A stretch of 52,734 bases of DNA from a virus: IMG/VR virus record IMGVR_UViG_3300033155_001357, positions 1 through 52,734 of that record, one strand, 5' to 3'. The notes below the pieces were generated by a model. It worked only from the letters and a program-made list of their open reading frames with translations, was not told the origin of the DNA and searched no databases. A program made the position numbers and the translations under genes. Positions 9,359-17,450 of this stretch are shown here, piece after piece. Position 1 is the stretch's first letter. The number at the start of each line of letters is the position of its first letter.

Positions 9359-9502
9359 ATGCTACGTATTAAGGATCAGTCTGGAAAGACGAAGTACATC
9401 CTTCGAGACGAAGACGAAGAGCCTGTTGAAATTGAAGAACTAGTCTTGAATGATGACAATGAGGACGAAGAAGGAGAAGAGAATGCGACAGATGAAGATT
9501 GA
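9359..9502 (+). CDS. Small acidic protein, 47 aa
   Basis: Starts at 9359 with an AGGAGG ribosome site ten bases upstream and ends with TGA at 9500-9502. The N-terminus is basic and the rest is extremely acidic (LNDDNEDEEGEE). It overlaps the next gene's start. Acidic phage proteins of this sort can act as DNA mimics or binding partners, but nothing here proves that. Confidence 0.6.
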   Translation: MLRIKDQSGKTKYILRDEDEEPVEIEELVLNDDNEDEEGEENATDED

Positions 9503-9824
9503 AGGTCAGAGTCAATGGTTTGATCCAGTGGGTCGTCAAAGAACCGAGACACGTGAGATCGTAGTCTGTGAAGATTGTGGTTGTGAATGGTTTGACCTTA
9601 TCTGTGTACAACAGTATCCCAAGCATGCTCAAGTTATTTTGGGACAAAGACCTGCGCCCATTGATGACCGTGGTTTTTGGTTGTACAAATGCATCAAATG
9701 TGGAGAAGTTTATGAGCCACCTGTACAGGTAGGTCCTCAAGATGCAGCTAGAAAAGGTTATGACGCTTTCTTGGATCACATGCATGTAGAAGCAAAGAAA
9801 CCTGGAGCTGGAGAGGAAGTGTGA
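9483..9824 (+). CDS. Zinc-ribbon protein
   Basis: 113 residues from the ATG at 9483 (AAGGAG six bases upstream). Two cysteine pairs (CEDCGCEW and CIKCGEVYEPP) form one zinc ribbon. The remainder is short and polar. It overlaps the next gene by GTGA. Function unknown; nucleic-acid binding is plausible. Confidence 0.65.
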   Translation: MRQMKIEGQSQWFDPVGRQRTETREIVVCEDCGCEWFDLICVQQYPKHAQVILGQRPAPIDDRGFWLYKCIKCGEVYEPPVQVGPQDAARKGYDAFLDHMHVEAKKPGAGEEV

Positions 9825-10108
9825 GGTTCATCCTCAAGGATACAAACCGTTTCTTCTTAGCTGGTACCCAGAATAGATTCCTTCACCTAGCTACCGTCCA
9901 ACGTAACCTTAGAGAATATATGTGTTTCTCTGATAGGCAAACAAACAAAACATATATCGAAGAGGTTACAGGTGGGAGTCTTAACTTCATCAAAGACGAT
10001 TCTCTCGCCCTTGGCTTACAGCAATTTCTAGAGGATAAGGGGGTGCTGAGCATTGGTAAACCAACCTTGCCCGATTCTGACTGGCTTAGAGCTGGAAAGA
10101 CTAGATAG
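9821..10108 (+). CDS. Hypothetical protein, 95 aa (GTG start)
   Basis: GTG start at 9821 overlapping the upstream TGA. A compact alpha/beta protein with no recognised motif; the N-terminal half is beta-rich and the C-terminal half helical. The next reading frame begins inside its last 56 bases. Confidence 0.55.
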   Translation: MRFILKDTNRFFLAGTQNRFLHLATVQRNLREYMCFSDRQTNKTYIEEVTGGSLNFIKDDSLALGLQQFLEDKGVLSIGKPTLPDSDWLRAGKTR

Positions 10109-10340
10109 AGCTATCTGTACTGCTAACAATATAGACTATGACCATGAAGAAAGATTACGGCTCGCCGCCACCATTGATGAAATGATTCAGGTGATCAATG
10201 AAGACGAAACGCTTCAAAACCTCTTACAGAAAGAACTCCAGCAAGCTGCACAGGCTGATCGGCGATACTTTGAAGGCCAGCAAGCTATTTTCGGGCTTCA
10301 AGATCTATCAAGAATATCCTGTAAACAGAGTGAATTCTGA
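10053..10340 (+). CDS. Hypothetical helical protein, 95 aa, overlapping the Vsr-like gene
   Basis: TTG start at 10053, preceded by a G-rich stretch (AAGGGGG). The body is helical and charged (EERLRLAATIDEMIQVINED), like a small DNA-binding or regulatory protein. Its last ~143 bases overlap the Vsr-like nuclease start in another frame, which is long for this compact genome, so one of the two starts may differ from that given here. Confidence 0.45.
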   Translation: MVNQPCPILTGLELERLDRAICTANNIDYDHEERLRLAATIDEMIQVINEDETLQNLLQKELQQAAQADRRYFEGQQAIFGLQDLSRISCKQSEF

Positions 10341-10749
10341 ATATGATGATGGCAGACATGCTTTTGATTGGGTTATACTAGATCTGTTTTTGGTTATTGA
10401 GTGTCATGGTGAGCAGCATTACAAACCTGTCACCTTTGGTGGTATCTCACAAGAAGAAGCAAACGAGCGTCTCATTTCTCAACGCTATAGGGATGAGATT
10501 AAGGCTCAAGCAGCTATCGATGCAGGCTTTACTTATATCGTGATTCCATATACTGACTATGGTAAAGTTGATGATGAATATATATGGCAACTGTACAAAG
10601 AATGCTTTAACCCTGACAAGATTCCAAAAGAGAAGAAAGCAGAGCCAACCGATTGGGAATTGGAGCAAAAAGAACGGGCCAGAGAGTATAGACAAGAACA
10701 ATATAGACGACAGAAAGAACACAAAAGGAGGCTGAAAGATGAGTTATAA
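10198..10749 (+). CDS. Vsr/DUF559-like endonuclease
   Basis: 183 residues with KLHRLIGD, FKIYQEYPVNRVN, HAFDWVILDL and LVIECHGEQHYKP. The Asp and E-x-H/Q pattern is that of very-short-patch-repair-type (Vsr/DUF559) single-domain endonucleases encoded by many phages. The C-terminus is a long basic coiled helix. It likely nicks or repairs DNA. The conserved KLHR segment lies near the N-terminus, supporting the ATG at 10198 despite the overlap with the previous frame. The amidase gene starts 11 bases before its end. Confidence 0.7.
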   Translation: MKTKRFKTSYRKNSSKLHRLIGDTLKASKLFSGFKIYQEYPVNRVNSEYDDGRHAFDWVILDLFLVIECHGEQHYKPVTFGGISQEEANERLISQRYRDEIKAQAAIDAGFTYIVIPYTDYGKVDDEYIWQLYKECFNPDKIPKEKKAEPTDWELEQKERAREYRQEQYRRQKEHKRRLKDEL

Positions 10750-11383
10750 TCTATACAACATTGTTACTTTATTACCTAAGCATCCAACGCGTATTTGGAA
10801 GAAAAGAGGTAAGCCTACTAGAATTGTAGTGCATTGCACTGCTTCTTCTAACCAAAACCCTTACAAGACTGCACGTTATCACATTACTCCTGGTAACCAT
10901 TTGAGCAAAAAGGGCGCACCTGGGCTGGCATATCACGACTTCATTACCGACATAGGTGTGGTATACCACTGCAACTACTACGAAGATAGGTGTTGGCACG
11001 CTGGTGCTTACAACAAGTCTTCTATTGGTGTCACAATGGCCTTCAAGGGTCATCTAGGAGACTCACCAACAGCAGATCAAATGGACGCTCTCGAACAACA
11101 TCTGACGCGCCTCTGTCTTTACTATCGCATTCTTCCTAAGAACATCATTGGACATCGTGAGGTACCTGGTATGTGGAGTATCTTGGGTAATGGATCAAGG
11201 AAGTACAAGAAGACCTGTCCTGGTATGGCAGTGAACCTAGAACGTCTACGTAATGAGCTGACTAAACGTATGCAAAGGAAGCTAGCAGCTGAAGGTCTCT
11301 ATACTGGAGGCATTGATGGCCTGTTTGGCAAGAAAAGTAAAAAGGCACTGAACGCATATACATCAGAGTGTCTCTACGAGTAG
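10739..11383 (+). CDS. N-acetylmuramoyl-L-alanine amidase endolysin
   Basis: 214 residues. The Amidase_2/PGRP fold is shown by RIVVHCTAS (zinc His), LAYHDFI, a second zinc His in IIGHREVPG and the final zinc Cys in KKTCPGM. Residues ~175-214 form a short peptidoglycan-binding domain (GGIDGLFGKKSKKAL). It should cleave the amide between MurNAc and the stem peptide to release progeny. No signal peptide, so export needs a holin, none of which I can identify with confidence. Confidence 0.88.
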   Translation: MSYNLYNIVTLLPKHPTRIWKKRGKPTRIVVHCTASSNQNPYKTARYHITPGNHLSKKGAPGLAYHDFITDIGVVYHCNYYEDRCWHAGAYNKSSIGVTMAFKGHLGDSPTADQMDALEQHLTRLCLYYRILPKNIIGHREVPGMWSILGNGSRKYKKTCPGMAVNLERLRNELTKRMQRKLAAEGLYTGGIDGLFGKKSKKALNAYTSECLYE

Positions 11384-11387
11384 GAAT

Positions 11388-11993
11388 ATGTCATATAAAA
11401 AGGTAGTATGGTCTCCTGTTGAGATCGAATATTTAAGAAAAAACAGTGGACAGCCTGTGAATCAGTTGTGTGTCGCTCTAGCAAAGAGTAGATACGCCAT
11501 TAAGAATAAACAAATAGAACTCAAAACAGGGACAGCACCCAAACCTAAAAAGAAAGGAGCAAGAAGCAAGATTGGCAAGCGCCCTGACTGTAACAACCTC
11601 TTCTTCCGTTCTGGATGGGAAGCTAACGTCTTTCGTCTACTGCGCCTCGACAAATCCATTACCCTTATCGAGTATGAACCTACTGATTTTACCTATTGGC
11701 AGTTTGGTATCAAAAAAGGTACTGTCAGTTACACACCTGACTTCAAGATTAGTTATGCAGATGGATCATATGTCTGGATTGAAGTCAAAGGCGGCTGGAT
11801 GAAGCCTAACGATAAGACTAAGCTACGTCGTTTCAAAAAGTTCTATCCAAAAGAGTTTGAAAGGCTCGTCGGTGTTACTCCTGGAGAAGCATCAAAGACG
11901 GCAGTATTTTTTAAGGAGCTTGGGATCCCGATCAAATGGTATTATCCAGATCTAAACAAACAATACAAGAAGAGTGTACCGGGCTGGGAGTAA
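11388..11993 (+). CDS. PD-(D/E)XK Holliday-junction/T7 endonuclease I-type nuclease
   Basis: 201 residues. The N-terminal ~45 residues form a small helical DNA-binding-like region (WSPVEIEYLRKNSGQP). The nuclease core follows with E79 (RSGWEANVFR), D118 (YTPDFKI) and E132-x-K134 (IEVKGGW), then a KTKLRRFKKFYP helix. This is the layout of phage junction-resolving or DUF1064-type nucleases, which trim branched replication intermediates. Exact subfamily uncertain. Confidence 0.7.
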   Translation: MSYKKVVWSPVEIEYLRKNSGQPVNQLCVALAKSRYAIKNKQIELKTGTAPKPKKKGARSKIGKRPDCNNLFFRSGWEANVFRLLRLDKSITLIEYEPTDFTYWQFGIKKGTVSYTPDFKISYADGSYVWIEVKGGWMKPNDKTKLRRFKKFYPKEFERLVGVTPGEASKTAVFFKELGIPIKWYYPDLNKQYKKSVPGWE

Positions 11994-12544
11994 GTTTCCA
12001 ACAAACCGTACAACTTCTCTTGGACCTAAGCAAAGGTCGTATTGCACCCTTCGCGGGTAAGTGGTTCTATTCTCTTTTTCTAACTCAAACCCATGTCCCT
12101 ACTACCATTGAAGGAGTCCGTGATAAGTTAAGGGCTGCTTGGTGGGTAGAAGAAAAAGACGTAAAGCAAGAACTCCTGATGTGTGTGTGGAGATTGGGTC
12201 TTACGTCTAAGTCTGATCTAAAGTACACTCTTGGGCGTAACATCAAGGATTGGTTGATAAAACAGCGAGTGTTCTCTAGACAATCTGGTTGGGAAAGAGA
12301 GTACTTAGAAGAGCAAAAAGAGTATGTTGAATTACAAAGAAAAGTAGGCTTGCCCATGGTGTTTCAAGCTAACCCTCTAGACATATGTCCCTTTTCGTTA
12401 TTTAATAGATATCTGATGTACTTGTCGTATATACTCAAGCTACCACGTCCTGAGATTAAGCGTGTAATGCTATCTCATGAACGTCAAATTAACAGATTTC
12501 AAACTGTTCTTAAGGAACAAATGGAGGAATGTAATGGCCGCTGA
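11936..12544 (+). CDS. Possible divergent sigma-like helical protein
   Basis: Up to 202 residues. The region DVKQELLMCVWRLGL, followed by IKDWLIKQRV, resembles region 2 of ECF-type sigma factors or T4 gp55, and the C-terminal helices (RPEIKRVMLSHERQINRF) could be a region 4 HTH. The match is weak and read by eye. The 5' end is uncertain: the ATG at 11936 overlaps the previous gene by 58 bases, and an internal TTG near 12020 is an alternative. A complete RpoD-type sigma is encoded elsewhere at 51558. Confidence 0.4.
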   Translation: MVLSRSKQTIQEECTGLGVSFQQTVQLLLDLSKGRIAPFAGKWFYSLFLTQTHVPTTIEGVRDKLRAAWWVEEKDVKQELLMCVWRLGLTSKSDLKYTLGRNIKDWLIKQRVFSRQSGWEREYLEEQKEYVELQRKVGLPMVFQANPLDICPFSLFNRYLMYLSYILKLPRPEIKRVMLSHERQINRFQTVLKEQMEECNGR

Positions 12545-12980
12545 ACTACAGTCACAAGCTGACATCGTCAAAGAGTTTACTATGCGACAGGAAAAGGGAG
12601 ATGAGGTGGTAGAACCTGTTAGACTCCCTGGTCTTGCAGATCACTTCTGGAAGGCACCAGACGCTGCGCTTATTGTCTCGGATAATGTGCGTGTTCCTGG
12701 CTTGAAGGAGCTTGCGGTTAAGTCACGCAAGGAGATCGCAGAGACTCTTACATGGGTACTTGATTACAAGCCTGGAGTGGTAGGTTTCAGCTGGACTGTA
12801 ACCAGCCCTGACATGCAAATTCGTTATGTAGAAGGATTTGAGCAAAGAGCGGTAGAGTCTGAGGCTGACAGAGAGAGAGTTTCTAAGCTTTTCACTCTTA
12901 TCCTACAAGTGAGGCGTGAAATCACTGCTATCAAGTGGGATTTCGGTGCTCCATTTATTGAGATTAGTCACATCGTCTAA
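12534..12980 (+). CDS. Hypothetical protein, 148 aa
   Basis: Start taken at 12534, where GGAGG is seven bases upstream; the longer reading from 12477 lies inside the previous gene. The protein is acidic, with no recognised motif. Its stop overlaps the next start (TAATG). Confidence 0.6.
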   Translation: MAAELQSQADIVKEFTMRQEKGDEVVEPVRLPGLADHFWKAPDAALIVSDNVRVPGLKELAVKSRKEIAETLTWVLDYKPGVVGFSWTVTSPDMQIRYVEGFEQRAVESEADRERVSKLFTLILQVRREITAIKWDFGAPFIEISHIV

Positions 12981-13363
12981 TGCTACTTTCTGCCCCTATC
13001 AGCGTAGGAGAGTTGTTTGATAAGCTCTCTATCCTATACGTTAAGGCTGCACAGATCAAAGATCCTCTAAAGAGTGCTAATATCGCTCGTGAGAGGAAGT
13101 GTCTGCAAGATCTCTTTAGCGAATACACTTGGGATGAGGATGTATTAGTCTGGTTTGTTCAACTGCAAAGTGTGAACAGAACCTTATGGCTAATTGAGGA
13201 TCAGATTAGAATCTGTGAGAGGCGGGGGGATTTTGGGGCTACGTTTGTCGATCTTGCCAGGCAAGTATATCAACAAAATGATAAGCGAGCTGAGCTTAAG
13301 TATCAGATCAATATAGCAACAAACTCTGAGTTAGTAGAAGAGAAAAGTTATACGAAGTACTAG
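12980..13363 (+). CDS. DUF6165-like protein
   Basis: 127 residues. The opening ISVGELFDKLSILYVK and the following all-helical body match DUF6165, a family of unknown function found in phages and bacteria, often beside glycan or surface genes. Last plus-strand gene of the left block; its stop shares four bases with the convergent gene at 13360, leaving no room for a separate terminator. Confidence 0.65.
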   Translation: MLLSAPISVGELFDKLSILYVKAAQIKDPLKSANIARERKCLQDLFSEYTWDEDVLVWFVQLQSVNRTLWLIEDQIRICERRGDFGATFVDLARQVYQQNDKRAELKYQINIATNSELVEEKSYTKY

Positions 13364-13851
13364 TCTGTTTCAGTTAGTTGCTTTGCTTTCAGTTCAGCAA
13401 CCTGCTCATCTGTAGTACCAGGTGGTAGCTCTCCAGGTAAGACCTGTTGGTCATGAATTTCCTTCAACTCTTCTTGATTGACTAGATCCTTTAACTCTAG
13501 TGCTTTCACTAGTGTCTTCAGATTAGTGCGTAGAGCAAAGGTATTCACCTCTCCCTGTGCAACTGAGTGCACAATTCTGTACATATCATGAACCATCGCT
13601 GAAATCATGTAATCAGAATGTAGGCAGTACTCATGTAGTGCGCGGAATCCCTTTATTACATCCTTCTTGGATAGCTTCGCCCCTTCAGCAGCTGTGAGAA
13701 GCTGTGCGAGCATCTTTAAAGCGTCCTGCCTTGCCTTGCGAGTTACATCAAATTTGTCCGCAGGATCCTCAACAGACTGCGTCTGGGGCTCTTGTGTATT
13801 CACATCACGGACGGGTAGTCCACCGAGATCGAGATTACTATTTTCTGACAT
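13360..13851 (-). CDS. Hypothetical helical protein, 163 aa
   Basis: Last gene of the minus-strand block at the convergent junction. The N-terminus is disordered (Asp/Gln/Pro-rich), then a helical core (ARQDALKMLAQLLTAAEGAKL) and an acidic tail. The start follows a GGAAAAACAA-type weak ribosome site. No family recognised. Confidence 0.6.
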   Translation of the reverse strand: MSENSNLDLGGLPVRDVNTQEPQTQSVEDPADKFDVTRKARQDALKMLAQLLTAAEGAKLSKKDVIKGFRALHEYCLHSDYMISAMVHDMYRIVHSVAQGEVNTFALRTNLKTLVKALELKDLVNQEELKEIHDQQVLPGELPPGTTDEQVAELKAKQLTETD

Positions 13852-13880
13852 TTGTTTTTCCTATAGGGTAATTGGGGTGG

Positions 13881-14111
13881 TTAAAGTACTTCTGCTGGCT
13901 CTGCTTCTGTGACATCCCAGTCTTCAACTGGTTCGATGTCATCATTATCTATCATACCTATGATTCCATACTGTATGATTTCTTTGACTATCTCTTGAGC
14001 ATCATCTACTGACTCAGCTCTAACAGTCAACTCTACTACAACCTTATACCTGTCTTCTAGGCAGTCTGGATGTACGAGACCTACGTTTGGATCATCTAAG
14101 AGTAGTTTCAT
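13881..14111 (-). CDS. Hypothetical small acidic protein, 76 aa
   Basis: Alpha/beta protein with a predicted strand-helix pattern (YKVVVELTVRAESVDDAQEIV) like small ACT/ferredoxin-like folds and a very acidic C-terminus. It overlaps the end of the upstream zinc-ribbon gene by ATGA. Function unknown. Confidence 0.6.
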   Translation of the reverse strand: MKLLLDDPNVGLVHPDCLEDRYKVVVELTVRAESVDDAQEIVKEIIQYGIIGMIDNDDIEPVEDWDVTEAEPAEVL

Positions 14112-14551
14112 TGGAACTTCTTTTCCTCTTTTTCCATATGTTTAACAAGTGATTGCTGAACTGATGCCAAAATATGACTATGAGCAATTTGCATATTTAA
14201 TCTCCATAGTTCTATGGCATGACGATGTCTTTTTTCAGTGCGTGCTGTCATTGAAGGTGTCTTATGCTTTGGATGCTTCAATGGACGTTTTGCCCACTCA
14301 GCTTTCTTTAATTCACTTTGCACAAAAGTAAACTCTTGTTGTACTTTGTCGCGTTTTTGAAATCTTTGGTGTTCAGGTGCTGTGTGTATTCTGATTGTAC
14401 CCAGTTGTTTAGGGGGATTGATAATCTTCAGTCTTTTCCCACATTCTTTGCACTCTACCACACCTCGATAGCTTTTGCCCTCTCCTTCCTCTTGAACAAG
14501 TTTTCCCATTGCCTTACATTTAAAGCAAATTACGTGGTCACCAACTGCCAT
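14108..14551 (-). CDS. Zinc-ribbon protein, paralogue of upstream neighbour
   Basis: 147 residues. It begins MAVGDHVICFKCKAMGKL and has a second pair in CKECGKRL, so one zinc ribbon at the N-terminus. After QEFTFVQSELK it gains a basic helical extension of ~75 residues absent from the neighbour. The two genes share the opening MAVGD..IC and an Glu-Phe-x-Phe-Val-Gln segment, so they are tandem duplicates. Start and stop overlap neighbours by one to four bases. Confidence 0.65.
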   Translation of the reverse strand: MAVGDHVICFKCKAMGKLVQEEGEGKSYRGVVECKECGKRLKIINPPKQLGTIRIHTAPEHQRFQKRDKVQQEFTFVQSELKKAEWAKRPLKHPKHKTPSMTARTEKRHRHAIELWRLNMQIAHSHILASVQQSLVKHMEKEEKKFQ

Positions 14552-14796
14552 TATTCTTTTCCTGGATGTTTGACTTCGTTTTGTACAAAATCAAACTCTT
14601 GTTGTCCCTCTTTATTAGGCTTAGGGTACTCAATAGTCAGTGTATCTACTCTTTGAGGTTTTGTAGGTGTCATCATTGAGCCACAATCTTCACATTCAAT
14701 GATATAAGAGTTGGGTATAGGCCACTTCTCATTCTCTTCTTTGATAACACCTATTTCTGCACATACAGGACATATTACTAGATCTCCTACCGCCAA
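14551..14796 (-). CDS. Short zinc-ribbon protein
   Basis: 81 residues: MAVGDLVICPVCAEIG and CEDCGSMM supply a zinc ribbon; the C-terminus has QQEFDFVQNEVK, matching the downstream paralogue. It overlaps the gene upstream by ten bases. Probably a nucleic-acid or protein-binding accessory; function unknown. Confidence 0.65.
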   Translation of the reverse strand: MAVGDLVICPVCAEIGVIKEENEKWPIPNSYIIECEDCGSMMTPTKPQRVDTLTIEYPKPNKEGQQEFDFVQNEVKHPGKE

Positions 14797-15164
14797 GGTT
14801 TCTCACTCTCCACAAATTTGAATTCAATTTGACCAACACTCTCTTCGCTTCCCATGTATCCAGATGTAACCTGCATTTTGAGTTGCATATATGATAGTTC
14901 AAATGTTGGTTGAATTGTCATTTCTATATGAATTGCACTTGGATCAGCAGGGTCTTTGACTACCTCTACATCTCCACCAGCTTTGATAACACCTGATGCT
15001 GCTGTTTGATACAATACACTTTCAACAGACTGTTTCAGAGATGCAAGCGCTGATGGACTGATTGGCAAACCAATAAAGTTGTCACAACTATCCTTCAAAG
15101 ACTTCTGCAAAAAGTCTAGCTGTTTTTGAACGTTCGCATTTTTGTAATTCGATGGTTGCGACAA
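14787..15164 (-). CDS. Hypothetical protein, 125 aa (TTG start)
   Basis: TTG start at 15164 with a strong AAAGGAG eight bases upstream. The N-terminus is helical, the C-terminus beta-rich (IHIEMTIQPTFELSYMQLKM). The first 77 bases overlap the end of phoH in another frame. No family recognised. Confidence 0.6.
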   Translation of the reverse strand: MSQPSNYKNANVQKQLDFLQKSLKDSCDNFIGLPISPSALASLKQSVESVLYQTAASGVIKAGGDVEVVKDPADPSAIHIEMTIQPTFELSYMQLKMQVTSGYMGSEESVGQIEFKFVESEKPWR

Positions 15165-15942
15165 TGTGTGACTCCTTTACCTTTCTATCATGCATCATCT
15201 TGTGTAAACCAGTCTTTTCTTTCGCTATCTTTTCATCTCTTTGATTTAAGTCTCCCATAAGTACTATTTTACTACCTTCACCTACTCTAGTACCAATGGT
15301 GAGTATCTCCATTTGGTCACATACTTGCATTTCATCTGCTATCACCAAACTATTCTTGAATGATGCTCCACGAACTAGCTGGAGAGGCACTATTTCAAAG
15401 CGATTCTGGTCCAACAAGTCCTTGATGTAGTGTTTGTTACCAACAAACTGCTCTAGGTTAGTCAGGTAGTTAAGAAGGTAAGGCTGGAACTTGTCTGTTA
15501 CATCGCCAGGTAGTGCTCCAAGAGAGTACTTACCCACATGTGACATAGGTCTTGTTAGAATTACCTTTTCATACCGATCCTGGCGTACTTTCTCTAGTGC
15601 AGCAGCAAGAGTAAGTATAGTCTTACCTGTGCCTGCAGTACCAGTGAGTACGACAGCCGTGATTTCATCGTTTAGTAGAGCATCAAAAGCAAACACTTGC
15701 TCTCTATTGCGTGGTTCTATGCTTGACACCTTTTGAGAGGCAATCAGATGTAACGTACCATCGCGACCTACTCTAGCTAGTGCAGTATTTTTGATATCTG
15801 CCTGACTACGTAGTTCTAGATACATATTAGGATAGAGAGAATGTCTTTTATCCCATGGTTCTGCTTCTTTCTTAGCATACAGTGCGGTGATAATTTCAGG
15901 TGGTACAGTAAATGTGCGGAATCCGGTAAAACGTTCACTCAA
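15088..15942 (-). CDS. phoH: PhoH-family ATPase
   Basis: 284 residues. After a ~90-residue N-terminal part comes the PhoH NTPase domain: Walker A GTAGTGKT, VILTRPMSHVG, VIADEMQVCD (Walker B region), TRVGEGSKIVLMGDLNQRD. PhoH proteins are common phage auxiliary genes with ATP-dependent RNA/DNA helicase-like roles. TTG start at 15942 supported by AAGGAGG. It is encoded just after the purine enzyme. Confidence 0.88.
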   Translation of the reverse strand: MSERFTGFRTFTVPPEIITALYAKKEAEPWDKRHSLYPNMYLELRSQADIKNTALARVGRDGTLHLIASQKVSSIEPRNREQVFAFDALLNDEITAVVLTGTAGTGKTILTLAAALEKVRQDRYEKVILTRPMSHVGKYSLGALPGDVTDKFQPYLLNYLTNLEQFVGNKHYIKDLLDQNRFEIVPLQLVRGASFKNSLVIADEMQVCDQMEILTIGTRVGEGSKIVLMGDLNQRDEKIAKEKTGLHKMMHDRKVKESHIVATIELQKCERSKTARLFAEVFEG

Positions 15943-15954
15943 GGTGATTCCTCC

Positions 15955-16983
15955 TTATAAACCATGTGGTGTACTCTCACGGTAGCCAGCATATGTTTGT
16001 CTCTGAAAGATAGCGTTCTCTTGAAACTCTCTAATAGATCGTGCATTGAGGTAGGTCATAGAAGAACAGAGACGGGCGATTAGGTTGTCAAAGATCTTCT
16101 TAATAGGACCTCTGTATGGGACCTTTTTAGACTCCCCTTCGACAGAATAGGCTGTGCCTTTCCAATCTTCTTGTGCATCTCGTGATGCCATACCTCTATA
16201 GGTCTTATACATAGTGCCATTAGCATCTGCTCTGATATCTCCTGGTGCTTCATCTGTACCTGCAAATAAACCACCGATCATGACAGCTTGTGCACCAGCA
16301 GCTAGTGCTTTAGCTATGTCTCCAGAGCTGCGTATGCCACCATCAGCGATAATAGTTGTACCTTTTTGAGCATAATCACAACACTCAGCTACATCCATAA
16401 TAGCAGAGAGTTGAGGTACACCACATCCTGTTTGAATACGTGTAGTACAGAGGCTGCCAGGCCCTACACCTACTTTAATACAGTTTACGCCTGCTTCAAT
16501 GAGGTCGGCTGCGCCTTCAGAAGTGGCCACATTACCAGCAATTACTGGTAGAGCTGGATATTGCTTTTTAGACCACTTGATCTGCTCAATTACACCCTTA
16601 CAGTGACCATGTGCTACATCGATTAGGACTGCTGCAGGTGCGAGATCCATTGTTTCATCGAGTCGCCATTGTCCTTGCTTACCAAGTCCAATACAGACCA
16701 CTGTTGGTTTAGCTCCAGCATATCGTAAAACAATATGTTGTTGTTCTCTCTCCATGAAGCGATGAACAATACCAAGCCCGCCTAATTCCATCATGGTCAT
16801 GGCCATTTCTCTGTGTGTTACAGTATCCATGTTGGCAGAAATGATAGGGTATTGTAATTCTATACCTGGTACTAACTGTGTAGATAGATCAATGCTTTGA
16901 TCTCTACGTGAAGGGATAGTAGATTTACGTGGGCGTAACAATACATCATCAAAAGTTAGGCCGGTCTCAGCAAGCACTTTCAT
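15955..16983 (-). CDS. IMP dehydrogenase/GMP reductase family enzyme without CBS domains
   Basis: 342 residues. TIM-barrel signatures: [20 protein letters not shown], the catalytic cysteine in [11 protein letters not shown] and [15 protein letters not shown]. The CBS pair of ordinary IMP dehydrogenase is absent, and length and C-terminal flap ([16 protein letters not shown]) resemble GMP reductase (about 347 residues), while TFDDVLL is IMPDH-like. The reaction is either IMP to XMP or GMP back to IMP; sequence alone does not settle it. It overlaps dCMP deaminase by ATGA, forming a nucleotide pair. Confidence 0.85.
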   Translation of the reverse strand: MKVLAETGLTFDDVLLRPRKSTIPSRRDQSIDLSTQLVPGIELQYPIISANMDTVTHREMAMTMMELGGLGIVHRFMEREQQHIVLRYAGAKPTVVCIGLGKQGQWRLDETMDLAPAAVLIDVAHGHCKGVIEQIKWSKKQYPALPVIAGNVATSEGAADLIEAGVNCIKVGVGPGSLCTTRIQTGCGVPQLSAIMDVAECCDYAQKGTTIIADGGIRSSGDIAKALAAGAQAVMIGGLFAGTDEAPGDIRADANGTMYKTYRGMASRDAQEDWKGTAYSVEGESKKVPYRGPIKKIFDNLIARLCSSMTYLNARSIREFQENAIFQRQTYAGYRESTPHGL

Positions 16984-17450
16984 GTGCAGGGACTCCTTAC
17001 TATGACACCAGCTTCAGAAAACATTTGAAGAGCAGTTTGAAACTCTAGCCACCACGGCACTGGTGTACTACCATCTTTTAGATTGTCTACAGGCGCTTCG
17101 TAATTACATACTACACTTTCAATACCTGACTGGATAATAGCTCGGGCACATCTCATGCATGGTGCTGTTGTAACATAAAGAGTACAGCCTTTGGTTTGGA
17201 TACCTACACGGGCTGCATTATATATAGCATTTCGTTCTGCATGCTCAGTCCACAAATACTTGGCAGGACGTAAATGACGTTCGTCTATATTGTCATTGAC
17301 TAGACGAGGGAATCCATTATAACCCACTGAACGTACTTCACAGTCTGGTCCTACTAGCACTGCACCAACCTGAAAAGATCTATCTTTTGATCTCTTTGCT
17401 ATTAGTGCAGCCATATCCATAAACGTTTTATCCCATGTTGGTAGACTCAT
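16980..17450 (-). CDS. Deoxycytidylate (dCMP) deaminase
   Basis: 156 residues. Zinc-dependent deaminase signature: the HAE of WTEHAERNAIYNAAR and the PCxxC of TTAPCMRCARAI. It converts dCMP to dUMP, feeding thymidylate synthesis, a standard phage function. It overlaps the metallopeptidase-like gene upstream and the purine enzyme downstream, so the three are cotranslated. Confidence 0.9.
   Translation of the reverse strand: MSLPTWDKTFMDMAALIAKRSKDRSFQVGAVLVGPDCEVRSVGYNGFPRLVNDNIDERHLRPAKYLWTEHAERNAIYNAARVGIQTKGCTLYVTTAPCMRCARAIIQSGIESVVCNYEAPVDNLKDGSTPVPWWLEFQTALQMFSEAGVIVRSPCT

Noticed and set aside
16980-17450. tRNA or cytidine deaminase instead of dCMP deaminase
   Set aside because: Length, HAE and PCxxC spacing and the neighbouring nucleotide genes fit dCMP deaminase best.
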